Assembly (NCBI GenBank): GCA_022842845.1
Contig: JALHOT010000002.1
Location: 1-64,000, forward strand
Source of the DNA: Cyclobacteriaceae bacterium
GTDB lineage: Bacteria > Bacteroidota > Bacteroidia > Cytophagales > Cyclobacteriaceae
DNA length: 64,000 nt
Direction: 5' to 3'
A program made the position numbers and the translations under genes. Below, one piece after another: positions 51,317 through 60,167 of the stretch. The notes below the pieces were generated by a model. The model had not been told where the DNA came from. It made no database searches and worked only from the letters and a program-made list of their open reading frames with translations. The first letter of the stretch is position 1; each line of letters starts with the position of its first letter.

Positions 51317-52561
51317 CTATTCGAATTCTTTCTTCAAAACTCCGAGAACCTGCTCTACGGTTTCTTCTTCTAAATCTGTTCTGCGCACCAACTCTTCTTT
51401 CGAAAGTGCCAGAACACTTTTGGCTGTATCTAAACCGATGCGCTTGAGCTCATCGATAATCCAGCTCTCAATTTCGTCTGCAAATTCGTCAAGATCCACA
51501 TCTTCATCAACCACACCTTCTTCTACATCGCGGAATACATCAATTTCGTACCCTACTAAGCGGCTGGCCAGTTTAATGTTTAATCCTCCCTTACCGATTG
51601 CCAATGATACCTGATCAGGCTTTAGGAATACAGAAATGCGACCATTCTCTTTATCAACCTTGATGCTGGTAATTTTGGCAGGGCTCAAGGCACGCTGCAC
51701 ATACAGTTCAAGATTTTCTGTGTAGTTGATTACATCGATATTTTCGTTTTGCAATTCGCGAACGATTGAATGAATACGAGATCCTTTCATACCCACGCAA
51801 GCGCCTACCGGATCGATACGATCATCATAGGATTCTACGGCAACTTTTGCACGCTCACCAGGTTCACGAACAGCCTTCTTAATGGTAATCAAACCGTCAT
51901 AGACTTCAGGAACTTCCTGTTCGAACAAACGCTCTATAAATACAGGTGAAGTTCTGGACAGAATTATCTTAGGATTACCATTGATCATTTCCACTTTGTG
52001 AACAATAGCGCGCACATTTTCTCCTTTGCGGTATCTGTCTTTGTGAATTTGTTCGCTGCGTGGAATGGCTATTTCGTTTCCTTCAGCATCGATTAGCAGT
52101 ACCTCACGGCTTAATACCTGGTAAACTTCTCCAACAATAATTTCGCCAACCAGATCCTTATACTTTTGGAATAAAATATCCTTCTCCAAATCTTTTACTT
52201 TTTGGATCAGCGTCTGACGGGCTGTAGTTACAGCTCTTCTTCCGAAATCTTCGATATACATTTGCTCAGACACCTCTTCCCCTACTTCAAAGTCGGGCTC
52301 TATTTTACGCGCCTCAGTAAGGCTTATTTTGTCGTGGTCCCAAATATCTTCAGAGTTGTCATCCACAATCTCGCGCACACGCCAGATTTCTAAGTCACCT
52401 TTATCAGCATTGATAATGATGTCGAAGTTGCTATCCTCCACAAACTTCTTGCGGATCATGTTACGGAACACATCTTCCAAGATGCGAATCATCGTGGGTC
52501 TGTCGATGTTTTTCTGCTTCGCGAATTCTGCAAATGATGAAATTAATTCATGCGCGTCCAT
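51317..52561 (-). CDS. nusA: Transcription termination/antitermination factor NusA
   Basis: RNA polymerase-associated elongation factor. N-terminal polymerase-binding domain, S1 domain (about 130-200), two KH domains (including V-G-M-K-G-S-R-I and A-I-G-K-G-G-L-N-I) and an acidic C-terminal extension. At 414 residues it lacks one of the acidic repeats of E. coli NusA (495), which is usual outside gammaproteobacteria. Nine bases separate it from rimP. Confidence 0.96.
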   Translation of the reverse strand: MDAHELISSFAEFAKQKNIDRPTMIRILEDVFRNMIRKKFVEDSNFDIIINADKGDLEIWRVREIVDDNSEDIWDHDKISLTEARKIEPDFEVGEEVSEQMYIEDFGRRAVTTARQTLIQKVKDLEKDILFQKYKDLVGEIIVGEVYQVLSREVLLIDAEGNEIAIPRSEQIHKDRYRKGENVRAIVHKVEMINGNPKIILSRTSPVFIERLFEQEVPEVYDGLITIKKAVREPGERAKVAVESYDDRIDPVGACVGMKGSRIHSIVRELQNENIDVINYTENLELYVQRALSPAKITSIKVDKENGRISVFLKPDQVSLAIGKGGLNIKLASRLVGYEIDVFRDVEEGVVDEDVDLDEFADEIESWIIDELKRIGLDTAKSVLALSKEELVRRTDLEEETVEQVLGVLKKEFE

Positions 52562-52569
52562 TGCTTCTT

Positions 52570-53040
52570 TTATTTAAAGGATACTGTCACAAATGCTTTA
52601 TCTATTGATTCAAAAGGAATGGTTAAATCCTTTTCTTCTGCTTTTTTCCCTTTTCCACTTTTCTGTGAAAGCGTAATGGTCTTATCGGTTACGAGGCTCA
52701 GCGTTCCTTCCGCTGGTTTATTTTCCTCCTTCAACTTCACCTTCAGCACACGCCCAATATTTTTTTTGAACTGGCGATGCAGTTTAAGGGGTTGATCCAA
52801 ACCGGGGGTCGTAACCTCCAATAGGTAATTGTCACCAATTTCAGGTTGTGCATCCAAAGCCTCAGATAACTTTCTGCTTAAATCGGCACAATCCTCAATA
52901 GAAACCCCCTGATCGCCATCCAACACGACCAGAATTTTTCCCGGTTTGCGTTTCATTACGGCCGTTACCTCAACGATAAAAAAGCTATCGTTGCTTAAAA
53001 GGCCCTCTGCGATCTGTTGTATGTTGTTAGCTAATTCCAT
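52570..53040 (-). CDS. rimP: Ribosome maturation factor RimP
   Basis: Acts in 30S assembly. 156 residues with the family core V-S-I-E-D-C-A-D-L-S-R-K-L-S and Y-L-L-E-V-T-T-P-G-L-D-Q-P-L. First gene of rimP-nusA-infB, an arrangement kept across bacteria. Its leader holds a strong hairpin behind a good promoter. Confidence 0.95.
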   Translation of the reverse strand: MELANNIQQIAEGLLSNDSFFIVEVTAVMKRKPGKILVVLDGDQGVSIEDCADLSRKLSEALDAQPEIGDNYLLEVTTPGLDQPLKLHRQFKKNIGRVLKVKLKEENKPAEGTLSLVTDKTITLSQKSGKGKKAEEKDLTIPFESIDKAFVTVSFK

Positions 53041-53055
53041 AAAACTTGAAAATCA

Positions 53056-53081
53056 AAGAGGGGACTTTAGGGTCCCCTCTT
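53056..53081 (-). promoter_or_regulatory. Leader hairpin of rimP-nusA-infB
   Basis: Perfect ten-base stem AAGAGGGGAC (53056-53065) / GTCCCCTCTT (53072-53081), loop of six. It lies between the promoter and the rimP ATG (53040), ending 15 bases before the start. On the minus strand it is followed by TTTGATTTTC, a weak T-rich tail, so it could work as an attenuator. Confidence 0.7.
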
Positions 53082-53103
53082 GATATTTTCATAGAAAGTG
53101 GTG

Positions 53104-53135
53104 CAAATGTAGCTATTTTTTTGATTTGCAACAAA
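53104..53135 (-). promoter_or_regulatory. Promoter of rimP-nusA-infB
   Basis: On the minus strand TTTG (53135-53132), spacer 20, perfect -7 TACATTTG (53111-53104). Transcription would start near 53097. Confidence 0.75.
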
Positions 53136-53171
53136 TTATCCCTTCAAAAATACGTTAGCGTATCGATCGCG

Positions 53172-54164
53172 TTAGCGAATGTACTTATCAAAATCTTTGT
53201 GCTCTCGCTGGTAGAGCACTTCCGTGGGTAGGGATTTAAAGTACTCATAAGTTATTTTCAGGCCTTCTGCGCGCGAGATCTTGGGTGTCCAGCCGAGCAG
53301 ATCTTTAGCACGGGTAATATCTGGTTGGCGCTGTTTTGGATCATCCTTTGGGAGTTCCTTAAAGACAATTTTCTGATTTGTACCGGTCAGTTTAATAATC
53401 TCTTCGGCAAATTGAAGAATGGTAATCTCATCTGGGTTCCCAATGTTGACTGGTTGTTTGTAGTCAGACATTAGCAAACGATAAATACCTTCTACCTGAT
53501 CGTCTACATAACAAAAAGACCGTGTCTGCGATCCGTCTCCAAAAACAGTTAGATCTTCACCCCGGAGGGCCTGACCAATAAAAGCAGGCAATACCCTTCC
53601 ATCGTTCAGACGCATGCGTGGACCATAAGTATTAAAAATCCTCACAATTCTGGTGTCAACATTATGGTAGGTGTGGTAAGCCATGGTCATGGCTTCCTGG
53701 AAGCGTTTTGCTTCATCGTAAACACCGCGAGGGCCAATAGGATTTACATTCCCGTAATAATCCTCGTTTTGTGGATGCACTAAAGGATCTCCGTACACTT
53801 CAGAGGTGGAGGCGATAAGGATGCGTGATTTTTTTACACGCGCCAAACCCAGTAAATGGTGTATGCCCAATGAGCCAACCTTTAACGTTTGAATTGGTAT
53901 TTTTAAATAATCAATCGGGCTTGCCGGAGAAGCAAAGTGCAGGATGTAATCGAGATGACCGGGTACGTGTACAAAATTAGAAACATCATGATGGTAAAAT
54001 TCAAAATCAGGATGTTTGAAAAGGTGCTCGATATTGCGCAGATCTCCTGTTATCAGGTTATCCATGGCGATTACCTGCATGCCTTCATTTATAAATCTTT
54101 CACATAAATGAGAACCTAGAAATCCGGCTCCACCTGTAATGAGTATTCTTTTCTTGTTAGCCAT
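53172..54164 (-). CDS. UDP-glucuronate decarboxylase (UDP-xylose synthase)
   Basis: Extended SDR that turns UDP-glucuronate into UDP-xylose. Dinucleotide motif G-G-A-G-F-L-G-S, catalytic S-T-S-E-V-Y-G and Y-D-E-A-K, and the UXS-like [10 protein letters not shown] and [10 protein letters not shown]. 330 residues with a short C-terminal extension. Its ATG overlaps the ugd stop by eight bases (ATGGCTAA), so the two steps are made together. Confidence 0.92.
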   Translation of the reverse strand: MANKKRILITGGAGFLGSHLCERFINEGMQVIAMDNLITGDLRNIEHLFKHPDFEFYHHDVSNFVHVPGHLDYILHFASPASPIDYLKIPIQTLKVGSLGIHHLLGLARVKKSRILIASTSEVYGDPLVHPQNEDYYGNVNPIGPRGVYDEAKRFQEAMTMAYHTYHNVDTRIVRIFNTYGPRMRLNDGRVLPAFIGQALRGEDLTVFGDGSQTRSFCYVDDQVEGIYRLLMSDYKQPVNIGNPDEITILQFAEEIIKLTGTNQKIVFKELPKDDPKQRQPDITRAKDLLGWTPKISRAEGLKITYEYFKSLPTEVLYQREHKDFDKYIR

Positions 54165-55470
54165 TAATTGTCTCCCTTCCTATGCTGTAATATGTAAAAC
54201 CCAATTCCTTCATTTGCTGCAGGTCGTATAAGTTACGTCCATCAAAAATTGCCTTGTTTTTTAAGATCGCTCCAAGTTTTTCAAAATCCGGAGTTCTGAA
54301 CTCGGGCCATTCGGTAGCAATAAAAAGTGCATCTGCTCCAGAAGCGGCTTCATAAGGAGTTTTACAAAATTGGATCTTATCATCGAAAATGCGTTTAACG
54401 TTTTCCATGGCCTCTGGGTCGTGCACCTTAATACTAGCCCCTTCCTTGAGCAACTCTTCTATATTTTCTAAAGCTGGTGCTTCCCTTATATCATCTGTAT
54501 GCGGTTTAAAGGAAAGTCCCCACACCGCTATCGTTTTCCCCTTAATAGAATTGTTGAAGTATTTCTTGATAGGGGCAATGAGCTTTGTCTTTTGAACAGT
54601 ATTGACGTTCATTACCGCATTCAAAATTTTGAAATCGTAGGCAGCGTCTTTGGATGACTTAGCCAGTGCCTGCACGTCTTTTGGAAAACAACTTCCTCCG
54701 TATCCAATGCCTGGAAATAAGAAACGCTTCCCAATTCTATTATCAGTACCCATACCCTTCCTGACTGCATCAACATCAGCTCCAAGGATTTCGCAAAGAT
54801 TAGCAATCTCATTCATGAAGGTGATCTTCGTAGCCAAAAACGAATTAGCTGCATACTTGGTCAGTTCTGCAGAACGCTCGTCCATGAAAATAATAGGATT
54901 ACCCTGGCGCACGAAAGGCGCGTATAACTGCTCCATCACTTTTTTTGCCTTATCCGAGCTGGTTCCAATCACCACCCTGTCCGGTTTCATAAAGTCTTCT
55001 ACCGCAACGCCTTCTCTTAGAAATTCAGGATTAGACACAACACTAAATTCAACCTTGGCTTTAGCGGCTATTCTTTCTTTTACTTTATCTGCTGTACCTA
55101 CCGGAACTGTGCTTTTATCAACAATAACTGTATAACTCTTTAAAAGAGGTCCAAGATCATCGGCTACTTTAAGAATGTATTTTAAGTCTGCAGATCCGTC
55201 TTCGCCAGGAGGTGTAGGGAGGGCTAGAAATATGATTTGAGCGTCCTTAATGCCCTCAGCCAAATCGGTGGTAAAATGAAGTCTTTCTTGCTTGATGTTT
55301 CTTTCAAAAAGCTGCTCTAAACCGGGTTCGTAAATTGTGATTTTCCCAGAATTAAGTTTGGCTACTTTCTCTTGATCAATGTCCACACAGGTAACGGTAT
55401 TCCCTGTTTCTGCAAAACAAGTTCCGGTAACAAGTCCGACATAACCAGTTCCTACTACTGCTATTTTCAT
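54157..55470 (-). CDS. ugd: UDP-glucose 6-dehydrogenase
   Basis: Oxidises UDP-glucose to UDP-glucuronate with two NAD+. N-terminal [10 protein letters not shown], catalytic cysteine in [10 protein letters not shown], and conserved F-L-R-E-G, G-T-D-N-R-I-G and [14 protein letters not shown] start at the ATG at 55470 (MKIAVVGTG); the longer frame adds 18 residues before the Rossmann strand. 437 residues. It supplies the uxs enzyme downstream; products go to surface polysaccharide. Confidence 0.95.
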   Translation of the reverse strand: MKIAVVGTGYVGLVTGTCFAETGNTVTCVDIDQEKVAKLNSGKITIYEPGLEQLFERNIKQERLHFTTDLAEGIKDAQIIFLALPTPPGEDGSADLKYILKVADDLGPLLKSYTVIVDKSTVPVGTADKVKERIAAKAKVEFSVVSNPEFLREGVAVEDFMKPDRVVIGTSSDKAKKVMEQLYAPFVRQGNPIIFMDERSAELTKYAANSFLATKITFMNEIANLCEILGADVDAVRKGMGTDNRIGKRFLFPGIGYGGSCFPKDVQALAKSSKDAAYDFKILNAVMNVNTVQKTKLIAPIKKYFNNSIKGKTIAVWGLSFKPHTDDIREAPALENIEELLKEGASIKVHDPEAMENVKRIFDDKIQFCKTPYEAASGADALFIATEWPEFRTPDFEKLGAILKNKAIFDGRNLYDLQQMKELGFTYYSIGRETING

Positions 55471-55556
55471 TGTAACGACTTTAAAAGGCGAAATTACGCT
55501 ATTTAATGATAGTCCAGAAGTCAAAAGCTTAAACAGAATACCGAACTAACATTCGT

Positions 55557-55586
55557 TTGTAAAAAAGGTCTGTTTACGTACATTTA
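55557..55586 (+). promoter_or_regulatory. Promoter of the acyl-CoA dehydrogenase gene
   Basis: TTG at 55557-55559, spacer 19, TACATTTA at 55579-55586 (one mismatch). ATG 22 bases further on. Confidence 0.6.
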
Positions 55587-55607
55587 CCACCCCAATGGAC
55601 AAAGGAT

Positions 55608-56777
55608 ATGCAAACAATGACAGATAAGCATCAGGCTATCAGCTTCGATGAAACAGAAAACCAAAGAATGATTGCCCAAATGGTGCGCGATTTTGGTACA
55701 AAGGAGATTAAGCCTAAAATGATGGAGTGGGATGAATCACAAGAATTCCCCATCAACCTATTTCATAAGCTAGGCGAACTTGGCTTAATGGGCGTTTTGG
55801 TGCCGCAGGAGTATGGAGGTTCCGGTTTCGGGTATCTTGAATATGTAACCGCCATTGTTGAGCTCTCTAAAATAGATGGTTCTATCGGTTTGTCAATGGC
55901 CGCGCACAACTCATTATGCACTGGTCACATCTTAAGCTTTGGAAATGAGGCTCAAAAACAACAATACTTACCCAAGTTAGCTTCTGGAGAGTGGATTGGA
56001 GCCTGGGGTCTTACAGAGCCAAACACCGGATCGGATGCCGGTAACATGCGCACGGTGGCCGTTAAAGATGGTGACCATTACGTTATCAATGGGGCCAAAA
56101 ATTTCATTACTCATGGCAAATCTGGTAATGTAGCCGTTGTGATTGTAAGAACGGGCAACGTGGGTGATTCTCATGGGATGACGGCCTTTATAATAGAGAA
56201 GGGAACACCGGGTTTTACCTCTGGCAAAAAAGAAAACAAACTAGGCATGCGTGCCTCCGAAACCGCTGAACTTATCTTTCAGGACTGCCGCATTCATAAA
56301 TCTCAGATGTTGGGTAAGGAAGGAGAGGGATTCATACAAGCCATGAAGATTTTAGATGGTGGCCGAATTTCCATTGCTTCGTTAAGCCTTGGCATAGCCA
56401 TGGGTGCTTATGAAGCTGCTTTAAAATATTCACAAGAAAGGCATCAATTCAACCAAGCAATATCAAAATTTCAGGGAATAGCCTTCAAATTGGCCGATAT
56501 GGCTACTAAAATAGAAGCCGCCAGATTGCTCACCTATCGAGCCGCTGACATGAAAAATAAAGGTTTCAGCGTGAACAAGGAATCGGCTATGGCCAAGCTT
56601 TATGCTTCTGAAATTGCAGTAGAAATAGCCAACGAAGGTGTGCAGATATTTGGGGGCTATGGTTACACGAAAGATTTCCCGGCCGAAAAATATTACCGTG
56701 ATGCCAAGCTTTGCACTATTGGAGAGGGAACCTCAGAAATTCAAAAGCTGGTGATTTCTAGAGCCGTTTTGAAATAA
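55608..56777 (+). CDS. Acyl-CoA dehydrogenase
   Basis: FAD enzyme of beta-oxidation or amino-acid degradation. 389 residues in the usual three domains. Signatures are G-A-W-G-L-T-E-P-N-T-G-S-D-A, K-N-F-I-T-H-G, Q-I/V-F-G-G-Y-G-Y and the final I-G-E-G-T-S-E-I-Q, with E373 as the likely catalytic base. Short- or branched-chain specificity is likely, but not decidable. A second ATG three codons downstream is possible. Confidence 0.93.
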   Translation: MQTMTDKHQAISFDETENQRMIAQMVRDFGTKEIKPKMMEWDESQEFPINLFHKLGELGLMGVLVPQEYGGSGFGYLEYVTAIVELSKIDGSIGLSMAAHNSLCTGHILSFGNEAQKQQYLPKLASGEWIGAWGLTEPNTGSDAGNMRTVAVKDGDHYVINGAKNFITHGKSGNVAVVIVRTGNVGDSHGMTAFIIEKGTPGFTSGKKENKLGMRASETAELIFQDCRIHKSQMLGKEGEGFIQAMKILDGGRISIASLSLGIAMGAYEAALKYSQERHQFNQAISKFQGIAFKLADMATKIEAARLLTYRAADMKNKGFSVNKESAMAKLYASEIAVEIANEGVQIFGGYGYTKDFPAEKYYRDAKLCTIGEGTSEIQKLVISRAVLK

Positions 56778-56779
56778 AT

Positions 56780-56811
56780 TTGCAGAAGTAGTATCATAAA
56801 CCCTATATTTG
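56780..56811 (+). promoter_or_regulatory. Promoter of rpsU
   Basis: TTG at 56780-56782, spacer 21, perfect -7 TATATTTG at 56804-56811. The transcript would begin near 56818, about 14 bases before the ATG. Confidence 0.7.
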
Positions 56812-56831
56812 CAGCCCTAATAAAGAAGATC

Positions 56832-57026
56832 ATGTTAGTTATCAACATCAAGGAAAACGAGTCGATTGATAAGGCTCTTAAGCGTTTCAAGAAAAAGTTC
56901 GAAAAAACTGGCGTATTGCGCGAATTACGCAGCCGTACAGCTTTCGAAAAGCCATCTGTTCGCAGAAGAAACCAAATCATTAAGGCTTCTTATATTCAGA
57001 ATTTAAGAAATCAGGAGGCTCAATAA
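56832..57026 (+). CDS. rpsU: Small ribosomal subunit protein bS21
   Basis: A 64-residue basic protein, N-terminal N-E-S-I-D-K-A-L-K-R-F-K-K-K and F-E-K-P-S-V-R-R-R, complete bS21. In Bacteroidota, bS21 helps hide the 3' end of 16S rRNA, and in Flavobacterium rpsU is reported to keep a strong Shine-Dalgarno sequence for self-regulation. Here only AAAGAAG is seen before the ATG, a weak match, so that control may be different or absent. Own promoter and terminator. Confidence 0.95.
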   Translation: MLVINIKENESIDKALKRFKKKFEKTGVLRELRSRTAFEKPSVRRRNQIIKASYIQNLRNQEAQ

Positions 57027-57056
57027 GCCATCCTGTCTTATTAACAATATTTCCAC

Positions 57057-57095
57057 AATCCCTGGAAGGTATTTCCTTTCGGGGATTTATTTTTT
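57057..57095 (+). terminator. Terminator after rpsU
   Basis: Thirteen-base stem 57057-57069 / 57075-57087 with loop TATTT (two G-U pairs), followed by TATTTTTT. Confidence 0.88.
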
Positions 57096-57099
57096 ACAT

Positions 57100-57127
57100 T
57101 GCTCTGGTAGCCGTTGATTCCAGAGCA
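57100..57127 (+). promoter_or_regulatory. Hairpin reaching into the recombinase start codon
   Basis: TGCTCTGG (57100-57107) / CCAGAGCA (57120-57127), eight base pairs, loop of 12. The last A is the first base of the ATG, so the stem could hide the start. Confidence 0.45.
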
Positions 57128-58005
57128 TGATCGATTCTTTTCTACGTTTTCTAGAGCTTGAAAAGCGCCTCAGCAAGCATACGGTTATTGCTTACAAAAC
57201 AGACCTGCTCCAGTTTCAGGTTTTTACTAACCAAACTTTTGAAGTAAGTGATCCAAGCGAAGCCAACTATGGCATGGTCAGATCTTGGCTGGCACATTTG
57301 GTGGAGGAAAAAAATGAACCCAGGTCAGTAAACCGCAAAATTGCCACACTGAGGGCCTATTTTAAATTCCTGCTTCGCCAAGGATCAATAAGCAAAGATC
57401 CTACGTTAAAAATCAAAGTTCTAAAAACACAGAAACGTCTTCCCACCTTTGTGAGGGAAGAAGAAATGAATAACCTCCTGGACAGAACTGTTTTTGATGA
57501 CACTTTTGAAGGATTTAGGGACAAATTGATTCTGGAGCTTTTCTACGGAAGTGGAATGCGCCTGGCCGAATTACTTCAACTCACCGACAAGGCCATCAGT
57601 TTTAAAAACAGAACCATTAAAGTACTAGGCAAAAGAAATAAAGAAAGAGTCATCCCTTTTGGCGAATCTCTCGTTCCTATTATAAAGGACTATCAGCAAA
57701 CACGTGACAAAACAATCAACAAAGCTGATCATGGCCTTCTTATAGTGACTGATGATGGAAAACCAGCTTATCGCATGTTAATTCAACGTGCTGTTAGAAA
57801 GTACCTTAATGCAACCAGCACTGAAAAAAAGAGCCCCCATGTTTTAAGACATAGCTATGCTACGCATCTTTTAAATAAAGGGGCAGAAATAAATGCAGTT
57901 AAAGATTTGCTGGGCCATAGCAGTTTGGCAGCGACTCAGGTCTATACGCATAACACTATGGAAAAATTGAAAAAGACTTTTGAGCAGGCGCATCCAAAAG
58001 CCTGA
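57127..58005 (+). CDS. Site-specific tyrosine recombinase, XerC/XerD family
   Basis: Resolves chromosome dimers at dif. SAM-like N-terminal domain (1-85) and catalytic domain with the R in G-S-G-M-R-L-A-E, H-x-L-R-H in S-P-H-V-L-R-H-S-Y-A-T-H, H in L-G-H-S-S-L, and the nucleophile in V-Y-T-H. 292 residues, standard for housekeeping Xer proteins; no integrase-type neighbours. XerC versus XerD cannot be decided. Confidence 0.92.
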   Translation: MIDSFLRFLELEKRLSKHTVIAYKTDLLQFQVFTNQTFEVSDPSEANYGMVRSWLAHLVEEKNEPRSVNRKIATLRAYFKFLLRQGSISKDPTLKIKVLKTQKRLPTFVREEEMNNLLDRTVFDDTFEGFRDKLILELFYGSGMRLAELLQLTDKAISFKNRTIKVLGKRNKERVIPFGESLVPIIKDYQQTRDKTINKADHGLLIVTDDGKPAYRMLIQRAVRKYLNATSTEKKSPHVLRHSYATHLLNKGAEINAVKDLLGHSSLAATQVYTHNTMEKLKKTFEQAHPKA

Positions 58006-58053
58006 TGTTAAACCAAAACCTAATAATCATGTAAAATCTTGCCAAATCGACCA

Positions 58054-58067
58054 TGACCGGCAGGTCA
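58054..58067. promoter_or_regulatory. Palindrome upstream of hpf
   Basis: TGACC-GGCA-GGTCA, a perfect five-base dyad 44 bases before the hpf ATG. Could be a regulator site for a stress-induced gene; no matching -7 element is clear nearby. Confidence 0.35.
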
Positions 58068-58110
58068 AAAACAACGACAAATGATGTTCAACCTTTAAAT
58101 TTTTAGTGCT

Positions 58111-58413
58111 ATGAAGTTACAAGTTCACTCTATCCACTTTGACGCAGACAGAAAACTGATTGATTTTATTCAAAAAAAGATAACAAAGTTGGAGACATTC
58201 TACGACCGCATGGTAGATGGTGAGGTCTTTCTTCGCTTGAATAACGAAGGGGTAGAAAATAAAACGGTTGAAATTAAGTTGAACGTGCCCGGAAATAAAC
58301 TCTTTGCTACTGAGAAAGCCAAGTCGTTTGAGGCAGCTGCTGATATGGCAACCGAAGCGCTCAGAAATCAATTAAAGCGCTTCAAAGCTAAAGTAAAGAA
58401 TGGAAGAGCCTAA
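58111..58413 (+). CDS. hpf: Ribosome hibernation promoting factor (short HPF/RaiA type)
   Basis: A 100-residue HPF with the beta-alpha-beta-beta-beta-alpha fold: K-L-I-D-F-I-Q-K-K-I-T-K-L, E-V-F-L-R-L and A-A-D-M-A-T-E-A-L-R-N-Q-L-K-R. It lacks the dimerising C-terminal domain of long HPF. It binds 30S at the mRNA/tRNA channel during slow growth. Confidence 0.92.
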   Translation: MKLQVHSIHFDADRKLIDFIQKKITKLETFYDRMVDGEVFLRLNNEGVENKTVEIKLNVPGNKLFATEKAKSFEAAADMATEALRNQLKRFKAKVKNGRA

Positions 58414-58433
58414 AAGCTTAGGTGCTGACAAAT

Positions 58434-58462
58434 AAAAAAGGGCTTCAATGAAGCCCTTTTTT
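58434..58462. terminator. Bidirectional terminator after hpf
   Basis: AAAAAAGGGCTTC (58434-58446) / GAAGCCCTTTTTT (58450-58462), three-base loop, T tracts on both strands, between convergent genes. Confidence 0.9.
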
Positions 58463-58480
58463 ATTGAAGTAAAATGAAGA

Positions 58481-59227
58481 TTAAGCCGTTGCCCCTTCTA
58501 CTTTCGAGGCTGCTCTTAAGTGTACAGTCTTTTTACCCTTGTATCCGCAATATCCGCACTGGAAATGCTTTAACAGTTCTCCTTCTTCGGTACCTGTAGG
58601 GGCCTTAATAATTTCTTCTTTAACAACTTTGAAAGTCTGGTAGTTACACTCAGGGCACTGCAAAGCGTGCAAGTGACCAGCATAACGCTCTATCTTAATG
58701 AAACCTGTTTCCTCATCTTTCCACACATCGTAGTCAACTGAAAATACATTTTCTTCCGCGATCATACCCTCATCCAGGTAAGCATCTTCTTCCTCTTCGC
58801 TAAGCAGCTTCATTGCTTTGCCGTTCTTTGGAGAAATCCGTGGCTTATAACGCAACGCTCTCAAACGCTTTTCGATATAGAAAGGATAATAAAATTTAAG
58901 CAGATTTTGGAAAATCAGGGCTACGATTAGGCCCATAGATACGGTTGTGAAAACTCGCACAACAACCCAAAGTGCATTCAATTCTTCTACATTGGCATTA
59001 GCAATGAAGCAACCACCGATAACTGCGATAATTACAGCAATCCACAAAATGCGGATCTCATGCCTATTAATGAAATCATACTTGTCTTTCGCCTCACCAA
59101 CTGTGGCTAGTCGAAGAAGGTAACCTAGAATAAGCAAAGCAGCTGCTGCCCAACAAGCATAAGCAATCTGCATCGCAGCCTGGTTCCATTGGTCGTAATG
59201 CGCTGAATGATCGTAAAGTGGATCCAT
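58481..59227 (-). CDS. Membrane protein with C-terminal zinc ribbon
   Basis: A 248-residue protein. Three predicted transmembrane helices lie at about 18-42, 58-78 and 86-108, followed by an acidic cytoplasmic linker (E-E-E-E-D-A-Y) and a zinc ribbon with C191-P-E-C194 and C224-G-Y-C227. The architecture recalls a membrane anchor carrying a rubredoxin-like knuckle. It looks conserved in Cytophagales, but I cannot name a family or function. Confidence 0.75.
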   Translation of the reverse strand: MDPLYDHSAHYDQWNQAAMQIAYACWAAAALLILGYLLRLATVGEAKDKYDFINRHEIRILWIAVIIAVIGGCFIANANVEELNALWVVVRVFTTVSMGLIVALIFQNLLKFYYPFYIEKRLRALRYKPRISPKNGKAMKLLSEEEEDAYLDEGMIAEENVFSVDYDVWKDEETGFIKIERYAGHLHALQCPECNYQTFKVVKEEIIKAPTGTEEGELLKHFQCGYCGYKGKKTVHLRAASKVEGATA

Positions 59228-59401
59228 ATTTTAAGGGTTGGGTGTTTGGGTTTCTTTATGGGTTAACAAATATAAAACTTCGATTATTTCCTACCTAATT
59301 TGGTGGTATTTCACCACTAAAATAGAATTCAATTTACTACTGTTTTTGAATATTTGTCAACTGGGGCACGAAAAATGATGTGGCTCCGAGGCTTCTTGAG
59401 T

Positions 59402-60160
59402 CTATATTCTTAAAAAACCCTCAATTATTTTTAAGCAATCTGAAGGGGCCTCAAACATACCCATGTGGCCAATGCCTTGAATTAGCTTAAATGAACCAAT
59501 CCGGGCCATCTTACCCTGCTCATCCAAAGTACTGGCGGGTATAATGCTATCCTTTTCTCCAGCAATCAACAGAACTGGGCCATTAAAATCTTTTAGGACA
59601 GCGGTTCTGTCGGGCCTGTCGCGCATAGCCTCCAGGTATCCGCATACAGTGGCGGCAGATGTTTGAATGGCCAGGTCTGTAACTTTAGCTATTGCAGGAT
59701 GCTTTGGATCAGCAAAGAGTGGTGCCACAAAGTTGCTGGTAAAGGCAAGGGCACCATTCTTGGAAACAAAGTCAATGGTTTTTGTTCTAGCGTCTTTCTT
59801 TTCTACTGAATCCGCTAAAGCGGTAGAATGAAAAAGACATAAAGAAGCAAATAAGTCTGGATGCTGGGCTACCATGGCGAGGGCCACATAACCCCCTAAA
59901 GAGTGCCCCACCACATTTACGCCATCAAGGCCAAGTGAAAGAAGACTTTGATTGATTTGGGAAGCAATGTCGGAGATGCTGAAGTGCTTCGCGGTTGGAA
60001 GCGGACTTTTTCCAAAGCCGGGCAAATCAACAGTAATGACCCTAAAATCATCACAAAGCTGTTGGGCATACTCATCCCAAATTGCGTGGGTTTCCAAAAA
60101 ACCATGAAGGAAGACCACTGGCCTTCCTTCACCTTTTTCGCTGTAAAACAGCTTATGCAT
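59402..60160 (-). CDS. Alpha/beta hydrolase
   Basis: A 252-residue cytoplasmic hydrolase. Oxyanion region V-V-F-L-H-G-F-L-E, nucleophile Ser in G-H-S-L-G-G, Asp in A-G-E-K-D-S-I-I-P and His in I-G-H-M-G. Seven bases downstream of dxs and likely co-transcribed; substrate unknown. Confidence 0.88.
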   Translation of the reverse strand: MHKLFYSEKGEGRPVVFLHGFLETHAIWDEYAQQLCDDFRVITVDLPGFGKSPLPTAKHFSISDIASQINQSLLSLGLDGVNVVGHSLGGYVALAMVAQHPDLFASLCLFHSTALADSVEKKDARTKTIDFVSKNGALAFTSNFVAPLFADPKHPAIAKVTDLAIQTSAATVCGYLEAMRDRPDRTAVLKDFNGPVLLIAGEKDSIIPASTLDEQGKMARIGSFKLIQGIGHMGMFEAPSDCLKIIEGFLRI

Positions 60161-60167
60161 ATCGATC

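Noticed and set aside
57013-57018. AGGAGG, a perfect Shine-Dalgarno-like sequence near the end of rpsU
   Set aside because: It is inside the coding sequence (CAG GAG GCT) and no start codon follows at a usable distance.
57127-58005. Integrase of a mobile element
   Set aside because: Length and neighbours are those of a housekeeping Xer recombinase; no att repeats, tRNA edge or mobility genes.
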